DNA of 18,253 nucleotides from Candidatus Eiseniibacteriota bacterium (GCA_023132135.1 JAGLYR010000027.1:1-18253), one strand, 5' to 3'; shown: positions 1 through 9,062, numbered from the stretch's first letter. Notes: a model not told the origin generated them from the letters alone. Numbers and translations: made by a program.

Positions 1-993
1 CTCCAGTTCCAGATCCACATCGAGAACACATGTCCGACACCATATCCGCTGACGATCCCGCTGGAGCTCTCCGCAAGCAAGGGCGAGATCTCGGCGGCCG
101 CCTGTGACGCCTGGGTCCCCGGACCCCTGGACACGGACTTCGAAGATGGCGAGGAGGGCTACTGGACCCACGAGGCCATCACCTTCGGGTACGTCGACCA
201 GTGGCGCCTGGTGGACAACAAGAGCTACGGTGATGGTACCCACAGCTGGAAATTCGGCGCCGTTCCGGGCGAGGGCTACTACGCCGACTACGCCGACGGC
301 GGGTTGATCACGCCGCTCGTGTGCCTGTCGGGTTCGGACACGCTGGAATTCTGGCACCGGATGCGGGCGGAAGAGGGCAGTGCGACGACAGCCTGGGACG
401 GTGGTTTCGTGGAGATATCGGTGGATGGAAGCCAGACGTGGCAGCAGATCGCACCCATGGGCGGCTACCCGTACACGATCATCGACAACCCCGACAGCCC
501 CTTCGATGCGGGAACGCCGTGCTGGTCGGGAATCAAGTCCTGGGAGTTCGCCCAGTTCAATCTTGCCGGCGTCACCGGACCCGCGCAGTTCCGGTTCCGT
601 TTCGGATCGGACGGATACGTGACCGCAGCCGGCTGGTGGGTCGATGAGGTCGTTCTGAAGACGGAGACGTCCACAGCCACACCGGAGGAAATGGTGCTCC
701 TAGGCAGCGGACCTGCGGATTTCGCCCTGTCGCAGAACCGGCCGAATCCGTTTAACCCGGTCACCACCATTCGATATGCGGTGCCGAAGGAGAGTGACGT
801 GTCCATCACGGTATTCAACGTGCTGGGGCAACAGGTCAGGAGGCTGGTGGACGAAGTCAGGCCCGCCGGCTACCATGAAGTGGCCTGGGACGGAAGGGAT
901 GCCCGCGGCCGCGAGATTGCCTCCGGAATCTACTTCTACCGGATGGAGAGCGGGACGTTCACGGCTGTAAAAAGGATGATCGTTCTGAAATGA
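1..993 (+). CDS. Secreted protein with C-terminal FlgD-Ig-like / T9SS-like sorting domain (5' partial)
   Basis: Frame 1 is open from the first base of the window to the TGA at 991-993, so the gene starts upstream; the GTG at 211 is only an internal codon. The visible 330 residues begin with a beta-rich segment, then a jelly-roll-like domain whose closing motif GWWVDEVVL resembles the end of the beta-sandwich modules found in secreted metallopeptidases of immune-inhibitor-A type. No catalytic residues are visible in this fragment, so the enzymatic identity is unknown. The C-terminus (about residues 240-330) is a typical FlgD-Ig-like sorting domain: LSQNRPNPFNPVTTIRYAVP, then VFNVLGQQVRRL, WDGRDARGREIASGIYFYR and a basic end KRMIVLK. 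In FCB bacteria this domain directs outer-membrane translocation by the type IX system. The stop overlaps the next start (ATGA), suggesting translational coupling. Confidence 0.85.
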   Translation, partial: LQFQIHIENTCPTPYPLTIPLELSASKGEISAAACDAWVPGPLDTDFEDGEEGYWTHEAITFGYVDQWRLVDNKSYGDGTHSWKFGAVPGEGYYADYADGGLITPLVCLSGSDTLEFWHRMRAEEGSATTAWDGGFVEISVDGSQTWQQIAPMGGYPYTIIDNPDSPFDAGTPCWSGIKSWEFAQFNLAGVTGPAQFRFRFGSDGYVTAAGWWVDEVVLKTETSTATPEEMVLLGSGPADFALSQNRPNPFNPVTTIRYAVPKESDVSITVFNVLGQQVRRLVDEVRPAGYHEVAWDGRDARGREIASGIYFYRMESGTFTAVKRMIVLK

Positions 994-2624
994 TAGAACT
1001 GACGGAGATATCCCTCACCAGGGTGAGCGCGATTGCGGTTCTGCTGGTCTTGATCTGGTCAATACCATTACTTGCCGTCCAATCGGAGATGACGTTGATC
1101 GATGCAAGGACCGGCAAGGTGATCACCGTGATCGAGGAGGTTTCACCGGATTCGGCGACCGATCTCCTGCGGTTCGCGTACGACAAAGCCAAGACCGGGC
1201 TGAACTGGGAAGCCGGCGCTGAATGGGCAATATGCAAATCGGTCTGCATCAGCGATGCGACCTACCATTCATTCATCGGCTGGCATACGAACGACCAGGC
1301 ATGGGCGTTCTTCAACGATACCGTCAATATCCCCGTCTGGGAATACGGCCTCGGGGACGTGGATGATCTGCCTCACGACATTACTTCCGATGGGACATGC
1401 ATGGCCGGCGGGACGGGGAATACGCTTTACGGATTCGACCCGTCTTCCAGCGTACCCGATTGGGTGTATCCCATAAGCATTCCAGGTGATGAGGTATATG
1501 ATCTGTTGTTGTCCGACGACGCCGAGACGATCTATTACGTATCCGGCGATGCTTTCGACCACATGAACATCACATCCGTGAACTTGACGACGTTCGCAGA
1601 GAACTGGAGTCATGCCCTCCCGGAGAATGGATATGTATGGGGCTCCGCCTTGTCGGGAAACGGCGAAAGGCTGGTGGTCCTGCAATACAGCTGGGTCACG
1701 GTCTATTCAAGCAGTGGCGACGTGCTGTTTCAAATCGAGAGGGGTACCGGCTCCCAGACGACTCCCGCCATTTCCGACGACGGAAACATATTCGTCATCG
1801 GTGATTACCACGGGTATGTGGATGTGTACGAATACGACGCCGGCGCCGGCACCTACGGGGCCAAATGGCAGTATCTGTTCGAGTGGGGCGTTTATTATGA
1901 TTGGGTGACGGCGCTCGCCGTCTCCGGAGACGGCGGCACGATTGCGGCCGGCTCGTACCAGAACGATGGCGGTGGTCAGTACAGCGGCGAACTGGCGTTG
2001 TTCGATGTCGCCAGCAACGTGCCGATATGGGTTTTTTCGTCCGGGGATGACCAGATTGCCGATGCCGACATATCGGCAGACGGTTCCGTGATCGCAGCAG
2101 TCGGTTGGGGACCCCTGGAAGACGGAGGCGATGATTTCTGGCTCTTCAACAGGGACAGCAACACACCATTCCTGGCATACGATTGCACCGGTTCACCGTT
2201 CGATCTTGATATGTCCAGCGATGGCGCAAGATGCATCGTGGGCGGCAAGGCCGTTCACGCAAGGACGATGGGGCATGGCGGCAAACTGTACTGTTTCGAC
2301 AGCAGCGGCCCCACCGGCGTCGATGATCCGGGGACCGATGTGCCGAGCAGGTGCGCGTTGTTGCAGAATCATCCCAATCCCTTCAATCCGCTGACGACGT
2401 TCACCTACTTCCTGACGGCGCCGGGACACGTCCGGCTTGCCATCTACGACCTCGAGGGCAGGCTGGTCGCCACGGTTGTCGACGATTCCGGACAGCCGGG
2501 TCGTGGATCCGCTGTCTGGGACGGGAGGGACGGCCGCGGCGAGGCGGTGGCGTCGGGAGTGTATTTTGCGCGACTGGAAGCGGGCAGAAACGTGGATACG
2601 AGAAAGATCACCCTGGCCAGATGA
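990..2624 (+). CDS. Secreted PQQ/WD40-like beta-propeller protein with sorting domain
   Basis: A 544-aa protein starting at the ATG at 990, which overlaps the preceding TGA by four bases. The N-terminus has a hydrophobic stretch (about residues 12-30, VSAIAVLLVLIWSIPLLAV) that fits a signal peptide or anchor. The body is a series of beta-propeller-like blades with recurring S-x-D-G phrases such as AISDDGNIFVIGDYHG, AVSGDGGTIAAGSYQN, DISADGSVIAAVGWG and DMSSDGARCIVGGKA, as seen in PQQ/WD40-like secreted proteins. It ends in a FlgD-Ig-like sorting domain beginning near N460 (LLQNHPNPFNPLTT), followed by IYDLEGRLVATVV, WDGRDGRGEAVASGVYFAR and TRKITLAR. No catalytic motif is visible; a binding or structural role is inferred. 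It is probably co-transcribed with both neighbours. Confidence 0.85.
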   Translation: MIELTEISLTRVSAIAVLLVLIWSIPLLAVQSEMTLIDARTGKVITVIEEVSPDSATDLLRFAYDKAKTGLNWEAGAEWAICKSVCISDATYHSFIGWHTNDQAWAFFNDTVNIPVWEYGLGDVDDLPHDITSDGTCMAGGTGNTLYGFDPSSSVPDWVYPISIPGDEVYDLLLSDDAETIYYVSGDAFDHMNITSVNLTTFAENWSHALPENGYVWGSALSGNGERLVVLQYSWVTVYSSSGDVLFQIERGTGSQTTPAISDDGNIFVIGDYHGYVDVYEYDAGAGTYGAKWQYLFEWGVYYDWVTALAVSGDGGTIAAGSYQNDGGGQYSGELALFDVASNVPIWVFSSGDDQIADADISADGSVIAAVGWGPLEDGGDDFWLFNRDSNTPFLAYDCTGSPFDLDMSSDGARCIVGGKAVHARTMGHGGKLYCFDSSGPTGVDDPGTDVPSRCALLQNHPNPFNPLTTFTYFLTAPGHVRLAIYDLEGRLVATVVDDSGQPGRGSAVWDGRDGRGEAVASGVYFARLEAGRNVDTRKITLAR

Positions 2625-2678
2625 TACGGGCCAAGGGGCCGACCTGGATGGAACACGCAATGGAGGAGGACTGACGTC

Positions 2679-4169
2679 ATGAAAAGAACAGTGTTCTTGG
2701 TCAGCCACCTTGTCCTGTTCGTAGCGGCCATGGTAATAGCACAGTTGCCCGGTGACGCCTTGTGGACGAGGACATACGGGGATGCTGATTGGAATTGCGG
2801 CCGCTGTGTTCAACCGACATCCGACGGAGGGTATATCATTGCCGGATTCACATTCACGTCCGGCACCGGCCAGGATATCTATCTGATCAAGACCGACGAT
2901 GTCGGGGATACGTTGTGGACCAAGTGCATTCGTGGCGAAGGCAGCGATGACGCGAAATCCATCCAGGAATTGCCGGGCGGCGGATATGTTATCGCCGGCA
3001 ACACGCAGGTGCCGGGTATATTCGGCTGTGACATCTATCTCATCAGAACGGATGCGGACGGAGACACCATATGGACGAAGAAATACGGGGATTCCGAAGC
3101 CATGGGCACGGGCACCAACAACGGCAATTGTGTCGAGCGAACATCCGATGGCGGCTACATCATAGCGGGATGGTCTCAATTCCAGGGGCCATACAATGAA
3201 GATGTCTGGCTCATCAAGACGGATGCGGACGGAGACAGTCTGTGGTCCAGGTTCTTCGGCGGAGCGGCCTATGATATGGCATATACGGTGGAGCAGACCT
3301 CCGACGACGGATACATCGCCGTTGGCTACACCCTGTCTTTCGGCGAAGGCAATGAAGACGTATATCTCGTCAGAACGGATGCGCTCGGGAGTCTTGAATG
3401 GGCGAGAACGTATGGCGGGACGGGCGCCGACTACGGGCGTTGCGTCCGCCAGACATCCGACGGCGGGTATATCATCACGGGATATACGAGCTCATTCGGG
3501 GCCGGCGGATTTGACGTCTATCTCATAAGGACCGATGCCCTGGGTGACACTCTCTGGACGAGAACCTATGGCGGAGCGAACGACGACATATCCTATTCAC
3601 TTCAGCTGACTGCGGATGAAGGATACATCATCTCGGGAAAAACGACCTCTTTCGGCGCGGGCGACAACGATACGTATCTGATCAGGACGGACGCGAACGG
3701 TGATACCTTGTGGACCAAGACATACGGAGGAACGGGTACGGACAAGGGGTATTTCGTTCAGCTGACTCTCGATGGCGACTACATCGTAACAGGGGAAACG
3801 TCGTCGTATGGAGGAGGCGACTATGACGTCTTGCTGATGAAAGTCGGCGGCGAGGTGACCGGCATTGAAGACGACCAACCGATTCCGACAATGCCGTGCC
3901 TTCTTTCCCAGAACTACCCCAATCCCTTCAACCCCTCCACGGTCATCTCATACGACCTGCTGCAGGCATCGGATGTGGAAATAAACATCTATAGCCTGTC
4001 GGGAAGACGGGTGAAGACATTAGTAAGTGCGATTCAGGCGGCAGGGGCGCACAAAGTGATTTGGGACGGCAGGAATGATAAGGGTGAGGAAGTGTCCAGT
4101 GGCGTTTACGTCTGCAGGCTCGATGCCGGGGGGCATGTGCAGGCGCGGAAGATGGTCCTGACAAGATAG
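2679..4169 (+). CDS. Secreted seven-repeat beta-propeller-like protein with sorting domain
   Basis: A 496-aa protein; the start at 2679 is supported by a strong Shine-Dalgarno (GGAGGAGGA at 2662-2670). Residues 1-22 form a signal peptide (VFLVSHLVLFVAAMVIAQ). Residues about 25-390 consist of seven imperfect repeats of roughly 52 residues. Each combines a strand like TSDGGYIIAGYTSSFG, a segment like DVYLIRTDALGDTLW and a linker TRTYGG. Seven units suggest one closed seven-bladed propeller (inference). The family is common in FCB-group secretomes and usually has no assigned function. The sorting domain starts near N412 (SQNYPNPFNPSTVISYDLL) and ends ARKMVLTR. The gene lies 54 bp after the previous stop and is probably in the same operon. 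Confidence 0.85.
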   Translation: MKRTVFLVSHLVLFVAAMVIAQLPGDALWTRTYGDADWNCGRCVQPTSDGGYIIAGFTFTSGTGQDIYLIKTDDVGDTLWTKCIRGEGSDDAKSIQELPGGGYVIAGNTQVPGIFGCDIYLIRTDADGDTIWTKKYGDSEAMGTGTNNGNCVERTSDGGYIIAGWSQFQGPYNEDVWLIKTDADGDSLWSRFFGGAAYDMAYTVEQTSDDGYIAVGYTLSFGEGNEDVYLVRTDALGSLEWARTYGGTGADYGRCVRQTSDGGYIITGYTSSFGAGGFDVYLIRTDALGDTLWTRTYGGANDDISYSLQLTADEGYIISGKTTSFGAGDNDTYLIRTDANGDTLWTKTYGGTGTDKGYFVQLTLDGDYIVTGETSSYGGGDYDVLLMKVGGEVTGIEDDQPIPTMPCLLSQNYPNPFNPSTVISYDLLQASDVEINIYSLSGRRVKTLVSAIQAAGAHKVIWDGRNDKGEEVSSGVYVCRLDAGGHVQARKMVLTR

Positions 4170-4475
4170 CCGCACACCGCGGGGCAAAAGGTGGAAAGAG
4201 CAAATGGCCCCTACGGATCCGTTGACTTCCTGACGAAACTGGAGGAAACCCTCGGAATCAGACTCCGCCCACTACCTGTAGGCAGACCAAGGAAAAGAGA
4301 ACGCTGAGATATCCCTCACCAAAATAGGGCTGACCACTATTAGCCACAACTCCGCTGACCCCTATTCCCCCGAATTGTCCGCGCAGCTTTTCAAAAAACG
4401 ACCACTCCGCTGTCCAATAGAAAGTGAGGCGACAAATCGATCGAACGGACAGACAGACACTGAAGGAGGCAAGCC
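4170..4475. other. Gene-free spacer (306 bp) with repeat-like fragment
   Basis: No convincing gene, strong promoter or terminator was found. Around 4348-4367 there is a phrase (CCGCTGACCCCTATTCCCCC) closely related to part of the 32-bp inverted repeat found at 7679-7710 and 9742-9773, so this spacer probably holds decayed repeat material. The strong Shine-Dalgarno of the next gene lies at its right end (AAGGAGG, 4463-4469). Confidence 0.5.
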
Positions 4476-7400
4476 ATGAGCCCGTCAACCCGGTCCACCT
4501 GGACACTTCTGCTTGTGCCGGTTCTCGTATCACCAGTATTGGCGTGGACGGTATGCCCGGGGCAAGCAATAGCCGCAGGTGAACCCTACGCCTGTGAAGA
4601 GAACCTGATAGAAGTGATGTTTGAATGGGGATCCGAAGTGCGTATCCGTGACGGAGTTCCGGTAGACCTGGCAACGAACGCTCTTGATGGTGTCGATCCG
4701 GTGCTCGAGAGAGCTGCCTGGTTTGAATGGCAGCGGATCTGTGATGTTCCGGAAGCGCGCCTGGATGAGATTCAGGCCCGCGGGGAAGCCAATTCCGGGA
4801 CGCCTGTGTACAACCTCAACAACATCTACCGTCTTCGGATTCCAAAAGAGTTGGATGTTTGGGAAATCAGCCGGGAACTGGAGGACCTCCCGGGCATTAT
4901 GCTTGCGCGGCCCGTTCCAAAACCGACCCCGGCGCCCATACCTTCTAATTGGGAATCCTCACAACAGCACTGCTATCCGGCGAGCGCGAACCCGACGGGG
5001 ATCGACGCCCAGTACGCCTGGACGCAGCCGGGAGGGGATGGAACCGGCGTCACCGTGTGCGATCTGGAGTACGGCTGGAAACTCCACGCGGACCTCAGCA
5101 AATTGCCGAGCTCCCAGATCAATCCGAATCCGCTCTTCTGGCCCGCCGGTGTCGATACCTTCCACGGTACGGCGGTGGTCGGCGAGATGGTCTCCGACGC
5201 GAACGGCTGGGGAACGAAGGGCATCTGCCATGGTTCCGGATTGAAGACGTGTGGAACGTACTATGGGAATCCTATTTCCTGGAACGTCCCGGGCGCCATG
5301 GCCTACGCGATTGCCGCCCTCGCGCCGGGTGACGTGATCGTCCTCGAGCAGCAGTGGGACTACTACGGCATCGGCGACCATATTCCTATCGAATGGTGGT
5401 TGGACTACTCTCCGAATCCCCAGTCCTACAATGGAGTCTACGCCGCAATCGTCAACGCGGTTTCCAACGGTATCCACGTGGTCGAAGCCGGTGGGAACAG
5501 CCGACTCACAAGTGTGGGTGTGGATACGGATTTGCTCACCTGGTACGGAGATTCAGGCGCCATCATCGTGGGTGCCGGCGGCGCCTGGGCCAACCTGAGT
5601 TATCCTTTCTTCCCCGAAGGAGATCTCGAGAGAATCTACATCTCGGCTTACGGTCCTCGATTCAGTCTCCAGGGATGGGGCGAGAGTGTGCTGACCACCG
5701 GGTACGGCACGTACTATCAGGAACCGCCGACCGACTACTACGATTACACGTCTACATTCAACGGCACTTCTGCCGCCGCCCCGATCGTGGCAGGAGCGGT
5801 GGCCTGTTGTGTCGGCCATTGGACGGCGACGGTATCTCCGACTCCGCCCTCCACCGAGTACGTGCGGAATCTTCTGGTCACTACGGGGACGCCCCAGAGA
5901 TTCGGACCTCCGGGACACATCGGTCCCCGACCCAATCTTCTCGCAGCCTTCAACGCGATGTCTACTCAGTGGACGGATCGGACTCATGGTCCATTCGCCA
6001 ATACCAGTAACGGAGAAGGTGTAGCATGGGGTGACTACGACGGGGATGGGGATCAGGATGTCTACATCACCAACCAGAACGGCACAAACGTGCTCTGCCG
6101 GAACGACGCCGGAACATTCGTGGACGCCACCTCCACCCCCGTAGGCGGAGCGGTGAACAGCTGGGGCGCCGCGTGGGGGGACTATGAGAACGATGGAGAT
6201 GTTGACCTCTACGTGGCGAATCACGGCGTTTCCAACCACATGTTCCGGAATGACGGATGGGGCTTCTCCGATGCTACCTATGGTCCCTTGGGAGATACGG
6301 GATCCGGACGATGCGTCGCGTGGGCGGACTACGACCTGGACGGGGATATCGACCTTTTCCTGGCGAGACTCAGCCAATCAGACAAACTCCTCCGGAACGA
6401 CGGCGGGGGAAGCTTCACGGACGTGACGAGCACTCCTCTGGGAGATGCGGGATATGCCCACGGTATCGCCTGGGGAGATTACGACAACGATGGAGATCCG
6501 GACCTTTTTGTCTCAAACGGGGGGGCTAGTAAGCTCTACCGAAACGACGGCGGCGGGAGCTTCACCGACGTCACTCCTGCGTTGCTCGTGGGAACGAACC
6601 GTGAAACCGGACCGGCATGGGGAGATTATGACAACGACGGCGACCTGGATCTCTTCGTGGCCAATGACAACTACAACGGAAATCGCCTTTTTCGCAACGA
6701 GGGAGGTGGAACCTTCTCGGATCAGACGTCGGCCGTGTTGATGGGGAGTAGCACCAACTACAAGAACCCCGCGTGGGGCGACTATGACAACGACGGCGAC
6801 CTGGATCTCTTCGTGTCGAATGGGAGCGGTTTCAACAAGCTGTTCCGAAATGACGGGGCCGGGAGCTTCTACGATGCGACCACCGGGCCTTTGGGCGCCG
6901 TCTACGGCGGCATGGGTGCGGCGTGGGCCGACTACGACGGGGACGGCGATCTCGATCTTTGCGTCGCCAATCTGGGTGCCGCGAACAAGCTGTTCAGGAA
7001 TGACGTTGGTATCGCCAACCACTGGCTGCACATCAATCTGGTGGGAATCCAGTCGAACAAGTCGGGGATCGGAGCGCGGGTCCGCGCAGTCTCAGGTAAC
7101 TTGTCACAGATCCGCGAGGTCTCGGGCGGTTCCGGATGGTGTTCACAGAATTCCCTGACGGTTGAGTTCGGGGTGGGTCACCGAACGAAAGTGGATACCG
7201 TTGAGATCTTCTGGCCCGGAGGGACGCGAGGCGGAGTGCAGCGGCTCTTTGATGTGGCTGTCGATCAGGTTCTCACCGTTGAGGAGGAAGCGTTCGCCGC
7301 CGTTGAGGATGTCGCGTATGACAATCGGCCGGCAGTCTTCCGTCTCGATCGCAACTTCCCCAACCCCTTCAATCCGTCGACCACGATCCACTACTCGCTT

Positions 7401-7595
7401 CCAGAAGCAGGGCCGGTCCGAGTAGAAATCTTTGATGTGGCGGGGCGCCGAATTGCAGTCCTGGTGGATGAGGTACAGACCTCCGGGGAGAAGTACTTGC
7501 CGTGGAACGCGGAGGGGTTTGCGAGCGGGATCTATCTCCTTCGTGTGCAAGCGGGGAGTGATGTGGGGACGCGGAAGATGATTTTGCTCAAATAG
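4476..7595 (+). CDS. Subtilisin-like S8 serine protease with VCBS/FG-GAP repeats, ASPIC/UnbV domain and sorting domain
   Basis: A 1039-aa multidomain exported protein. The start at 4476 follows AAGGAGG at 4463-4469, and residues 1 to about 34 form a signal peptide. A propeptide-like region precedes the S8 peptidase domain (about 180-485). Its catalytic residues look intact: Asp196 in VTVCDLEYGW, His230 in FHGTAVVGEM, oxyanion Asn341 in EAGGNSR and nucleophile Ser432 in FNGTSAAAPIVAG. The Asp is followed by Leu-Glu rather than the common Thr/Ser-Gly. Seven FG-GAP/VCBS-type repeats of about 48 residues follow (first Asp520, last Asp819), each with a WGDYDNDGDLDLFVSN-like calcium-binding loop. 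An ASPIC/UnbV domain (about 850-915, NHWLHINLVG to VEIFWPGG) comes next. A FlgD-Ig-like sorting domain begins at N960 (NFPNPFNPSTTIHYSL) and ends TRKMILLK. It is likely a surface or released protease, substrate unknown. A hairpin terminator candidate follows. Confidence 0.92.
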   Translation: MSPSTRSTWTLLLVPVLVSPVLAWTVCPGQAIAAGEPYACEENLIEVMFEWGSEVRIRDGVPVDLATNALDGVDPVLERAAWFEWQRICDVPEARLDEIQARGEANSGTPVYNLNNIYRLRIPKELDVWEISRELEDLPGIMLARPVPKPTPAPIPSNWESSQQHCYPASANPTGIDAQYAWTQPGGDGTGVTVCDLEYGWKLHADLSKLPSSQINPNPLFWPAGVDTFHGTAVVGEMVSDANGWGTKGICHGSGLKTCGTYYGNPISWNVPGAMAYAIAALAPGDVIVLEQQWDYYGIGDHIPIEWWLDYSPNPQSYNGVYAAIVNAVSNGIHVVEAGGNSRLTSVGVDTDLLTWYGDSGAIIVGAGGAWANLSYPFFPEGDLERIYISAYGPRFSLQGWGESVLTTGYGTYYQEPPTDYYDYTSTFNGTSAAAPIVAGAVACCVGHWTATVSPTPPSTEYVRNLLVTTGTPQRFGPPGHIGPRPNLLAAFNAMSTQWTDRTHGPFANTSNGEGVAWGDYDGDGDQDVYITNQNGTNVLCRNDAGTFVDATSTPVGGAVNSWGAAWGDYENDGDVDLYVANHGVSNHMFRNDGWGFSDATYGPLGDTGSGRCVAWADYDLDGDIDLFLARLSQSDKLLRNDGGGSFTDVTSTPLGDAGYAHGIAWGDYDNDGDPDLFVSNGGASKLYRNDGGGSFTDVTPALLVGTNRETGPAWGDYDNDGDLDLFVANDNYNGNRLFRNEGGGTFSDQTSAVLMGSSTNYKNPAWGDYDNDGDLDLFVSNGSGFNKLFRNDGAGSFYDATTGPLGAVYGGMGAAWADYDGDGDLDLCVANLGAANKLFRNDVGIANHWLHINLVGIQSNKSGIGARVRAVSGNLSQIREVSGGSGWCSQNSLTVEFGVGHRTKVDTVEIFWPGGTRGGVQRLFDVAVDQVLTVEEEAFAAVEDVAYDNRPAVFRLDRNFPNPFNPSTTIHYSLPEAGPVRVEIFDVAGRRIAVLVDEVQTSGEKYLPWNAEGFASGIYLLRVQAGSDVGTRKMILLK

Positions 7596-7638
7596 CAGGA
7601 AACTATTACGCATTGCGTATTACGTAAGAACCACGCAG

Positions 7639-7668
7639 GGGCGGCCGGGAGGCCGCCCTTGTCCGTTC
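7639..7668 (+). terminator. Candidate intrinsic terminator after the subtilase gene
   Basis: A perfect 8-bp GC stem GGGCGGCC (7639-7646), loop GGGA, GGCCGCCC (7651-7658), followed by a short T-rich run (TTGTCCGTT). It lies about 45 bp after the stop at 7595. The stem is strong but the T-tract is weak. Confidence 0.6.
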
Positions 7669-7678
7669 CTGCCCTCTC

Positions 7679-7710
7679 GGGAAACAGGGGTCAGCAGGGC
7701 TGTTGAAAAA
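7679..7710 (+). repeat. Left arm of a 32-bp inverted repeat pair
   Basis: The 32 bases here match the reverse complement of 9742-9773 at 31 of 32 positions (one substitution). The arm reads GGGAAACAGGGGTCAGCAGG, then GCTGTTGAAAAA. It lies just upstream of the promoter of the PorV-like gene. Fragments of the same sequence occur near 4348, 11639 and 11989-12014. Confidence 0.85.
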
Positions 7711-7786
7711 CCCCTTCGTTGGCACCCTTCCCGTTCGTCCTGGCGGACCCCTATTCGCACAAAACTCCCCCTGCCGGCAAAAGGGA

Positions 7787-7816
7787 TTGACTCTCCAATC
7801 CAGACGAGTCTACGAT
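7787..7816 (+). promoter_or_regulatory. Candidate sigma70-type promoter for the PorV-like gene
   Basis: TTGACT (7787-7792), 18-bp spacer, TACGAT (7811-7816). The -35 box matches 5/6 and the -10 box 4/6 of the consensus. It leaves a leader of about 70 nt before the ATG at 7893. It lies inside the segment enclosed by the 32-bp inverted repeats. Confidence 0.5.
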
Positions 7817-7892
7817 AGTCAACCACAAGGTCTTGCTCTCTGCTGGTGCGGGGAGATGGCGGGCTCACCGCCTCTCAAACAGGAGGACTCCC

Positions 7893-9062
7893 ATGCCTGT
7901 GAAGGTGGCCGGAAGGCTGATCCTCGTCTCGGGCATCCTTGTCTGCTGCGCCGCGGGAATCGGTTTTCCTTCCCGCGCATACTGCGAGCTAGACGCTGAC
8001 CGTGCGTTTGCCGGATGCGGCGCGGAGGAAACGCGCCTCAGTCCCACAACTGACATCTTCGACTGCCTCTTCCTGCTTCCCACTACCAGCTCCGCGCCTC
8101 CCGACGCCAGATCCCAAGGGATGGGCCGCGCCTTCACGGCGATTGCCGAAGGTCCCGCAGCGGTCTTCTGGAATCCCGGCGCTCTGGGACTTCCGCAGCC
8201 ACAATCTCTCCTGCCATTCTCAAGAGCGGAGCTCGGACCCGGGGTGTCCGGCGATGTCGTGCTTTACTCGTTCGGTGGAACGGGACGGTGGAAGGGCATC
8301 GGCGCCGGAGCGCTTCTCAACCGTCTCAGCTACGGCGAATCCGAGTGCGGCGGTTCGGACTACACCCTTCGCCTGGGAGGCGGTCTGAACCTGGCTTCCT
8401 TCATCGCTCCCGCTCAGGAGCGATTCCGGTGGGGGGTTGGCGCCAGCTTCAAACGTATCAAGATGGACAATAGCTATGAGGGGTCCTTCACCGAGTGTAC
8501 GGAGTTCGCGCCTTCCGGCTGGGATATCGATTTGGGAACTCTACTCACCTACCACTCGTACCAGCGCCCGTCCTCTGGTGACACCCACGGACTCCAATCG
8601 TATGTGGGAATGCGGGCCGGTGCGGTCGTCGGCAACCTGCTCAAGAACGAGATCGAGATCGTAGAGGGAGCGGATCCATGGCCTCTGAGCCGGGTGCTTC
8701 GTTTGGGCTTTGCCTTTGAGGGAGCCTTCCGGGATTCCCCGCCCTTCGGTCATGCCGTGAGAGCGGTCCTCTCAGTGGAGAGAAAAGTGATCTACATCGA
8801 TGCGGGTGACTGCGACGAGCGTACGTCTGATCACTTCGGTGGAGAGCTGCGACTGCTGGGGATCTTCGCCGCCCGAGTTGGCTATATCGACGACCCACGC
8901 AACAAACTGGAGGACTGGAGCTGGGGGTTGGGCCTGGGTATTGACTTACGGGATGTAGTCGCAGAGCGATTCGGAGTTGAGCTCGCGTTCGCCAGCATAC
9001 CCCGAGCAGATCCCTTCGAACGTATCCACCAGATCACCCTCTCGGCGTGGATTGACTCCTGA
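7893..9062 (+). CDS. PorV/PorQ-like outer-membrane beta-barrel protein
   Basis: A 389-aa protein. The ATG at 7893 is preferred over the in-frame upstream codon at 7833 because AGGAGG (7881-7886) sits just before it and it gives a clean signal peptide (MPVKVAGRLILVSGILVCCAAGIGFPSRA). Residues 71-100 contain the family signature DARSQGMGRAFTAIAEGPAA followed by VFWNPGALGL, the N-terminal plug/first-strand motif of PorV/PorQ and related FadL-like barrels. The rest alternates short amphipathic strands, with periplasmic-turn-like insertions, and ends in an aromatic/hydrophobic strand (HQITLSAWIDS). In Bacteroidetes PorV shuttles type IX cargo to the attachment complex, but the wider family has many paralogs of unknown role. 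The four upstream cargo-like genes make a link to type IX secretion plausible, not shown. It has its own promoter and terminator candidates. Confidence 0.75.
   Translation: MPVKVAGRLILVSGILVCCAAGIGFPSRAYCELDADRAFAGCGAEETRLSPTTDIFDCLFLLPTTSSAPPDARSQGMGRAFTAIAEGPAAVFWNPGALGLPQPQSLLPFSRAELGPGVSGDVVLYSFGGTGRWKGIGAGALLNRLSYGESECGGSDYTLRLGGGLNLASFIAPAQERFRWGVGASFKRIKMDNSYEGSFTECTEFAPSGWDIDLGTLLTYHSYQRPSSGDTHGLQSYVGMRAGAVVGNLLKNEIEIVEGADPWPLSRVLRLGFAFEGAFRDSPPFGHAVRAVLSVERKVIYIDAGDCDERTSDHFGGELRLLGIFAARVGYIDDPRNKLEDWSWGLGLGIDLRDVVAERFGVELAFASIPRADPFERIHQITLSAWIDS

Noticed and set aside
2193-3179. 328-aa minus-strand frame opposite the propeller genes.
   Set aside because: It is antisense to two clear secreted-protein genes and arises from GC-rich codon bias; no ribosome site or domain.
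1005-4321. A 16-bp exact duplicate, GAGATATCCCTCACCA, at 1005-1020 and 4306-4321.
   Set aside because: One copy is inside a coding region and one in a spacer, with no shared flanks; a single 16-bp match in 18 kb is only mildly unexpected.
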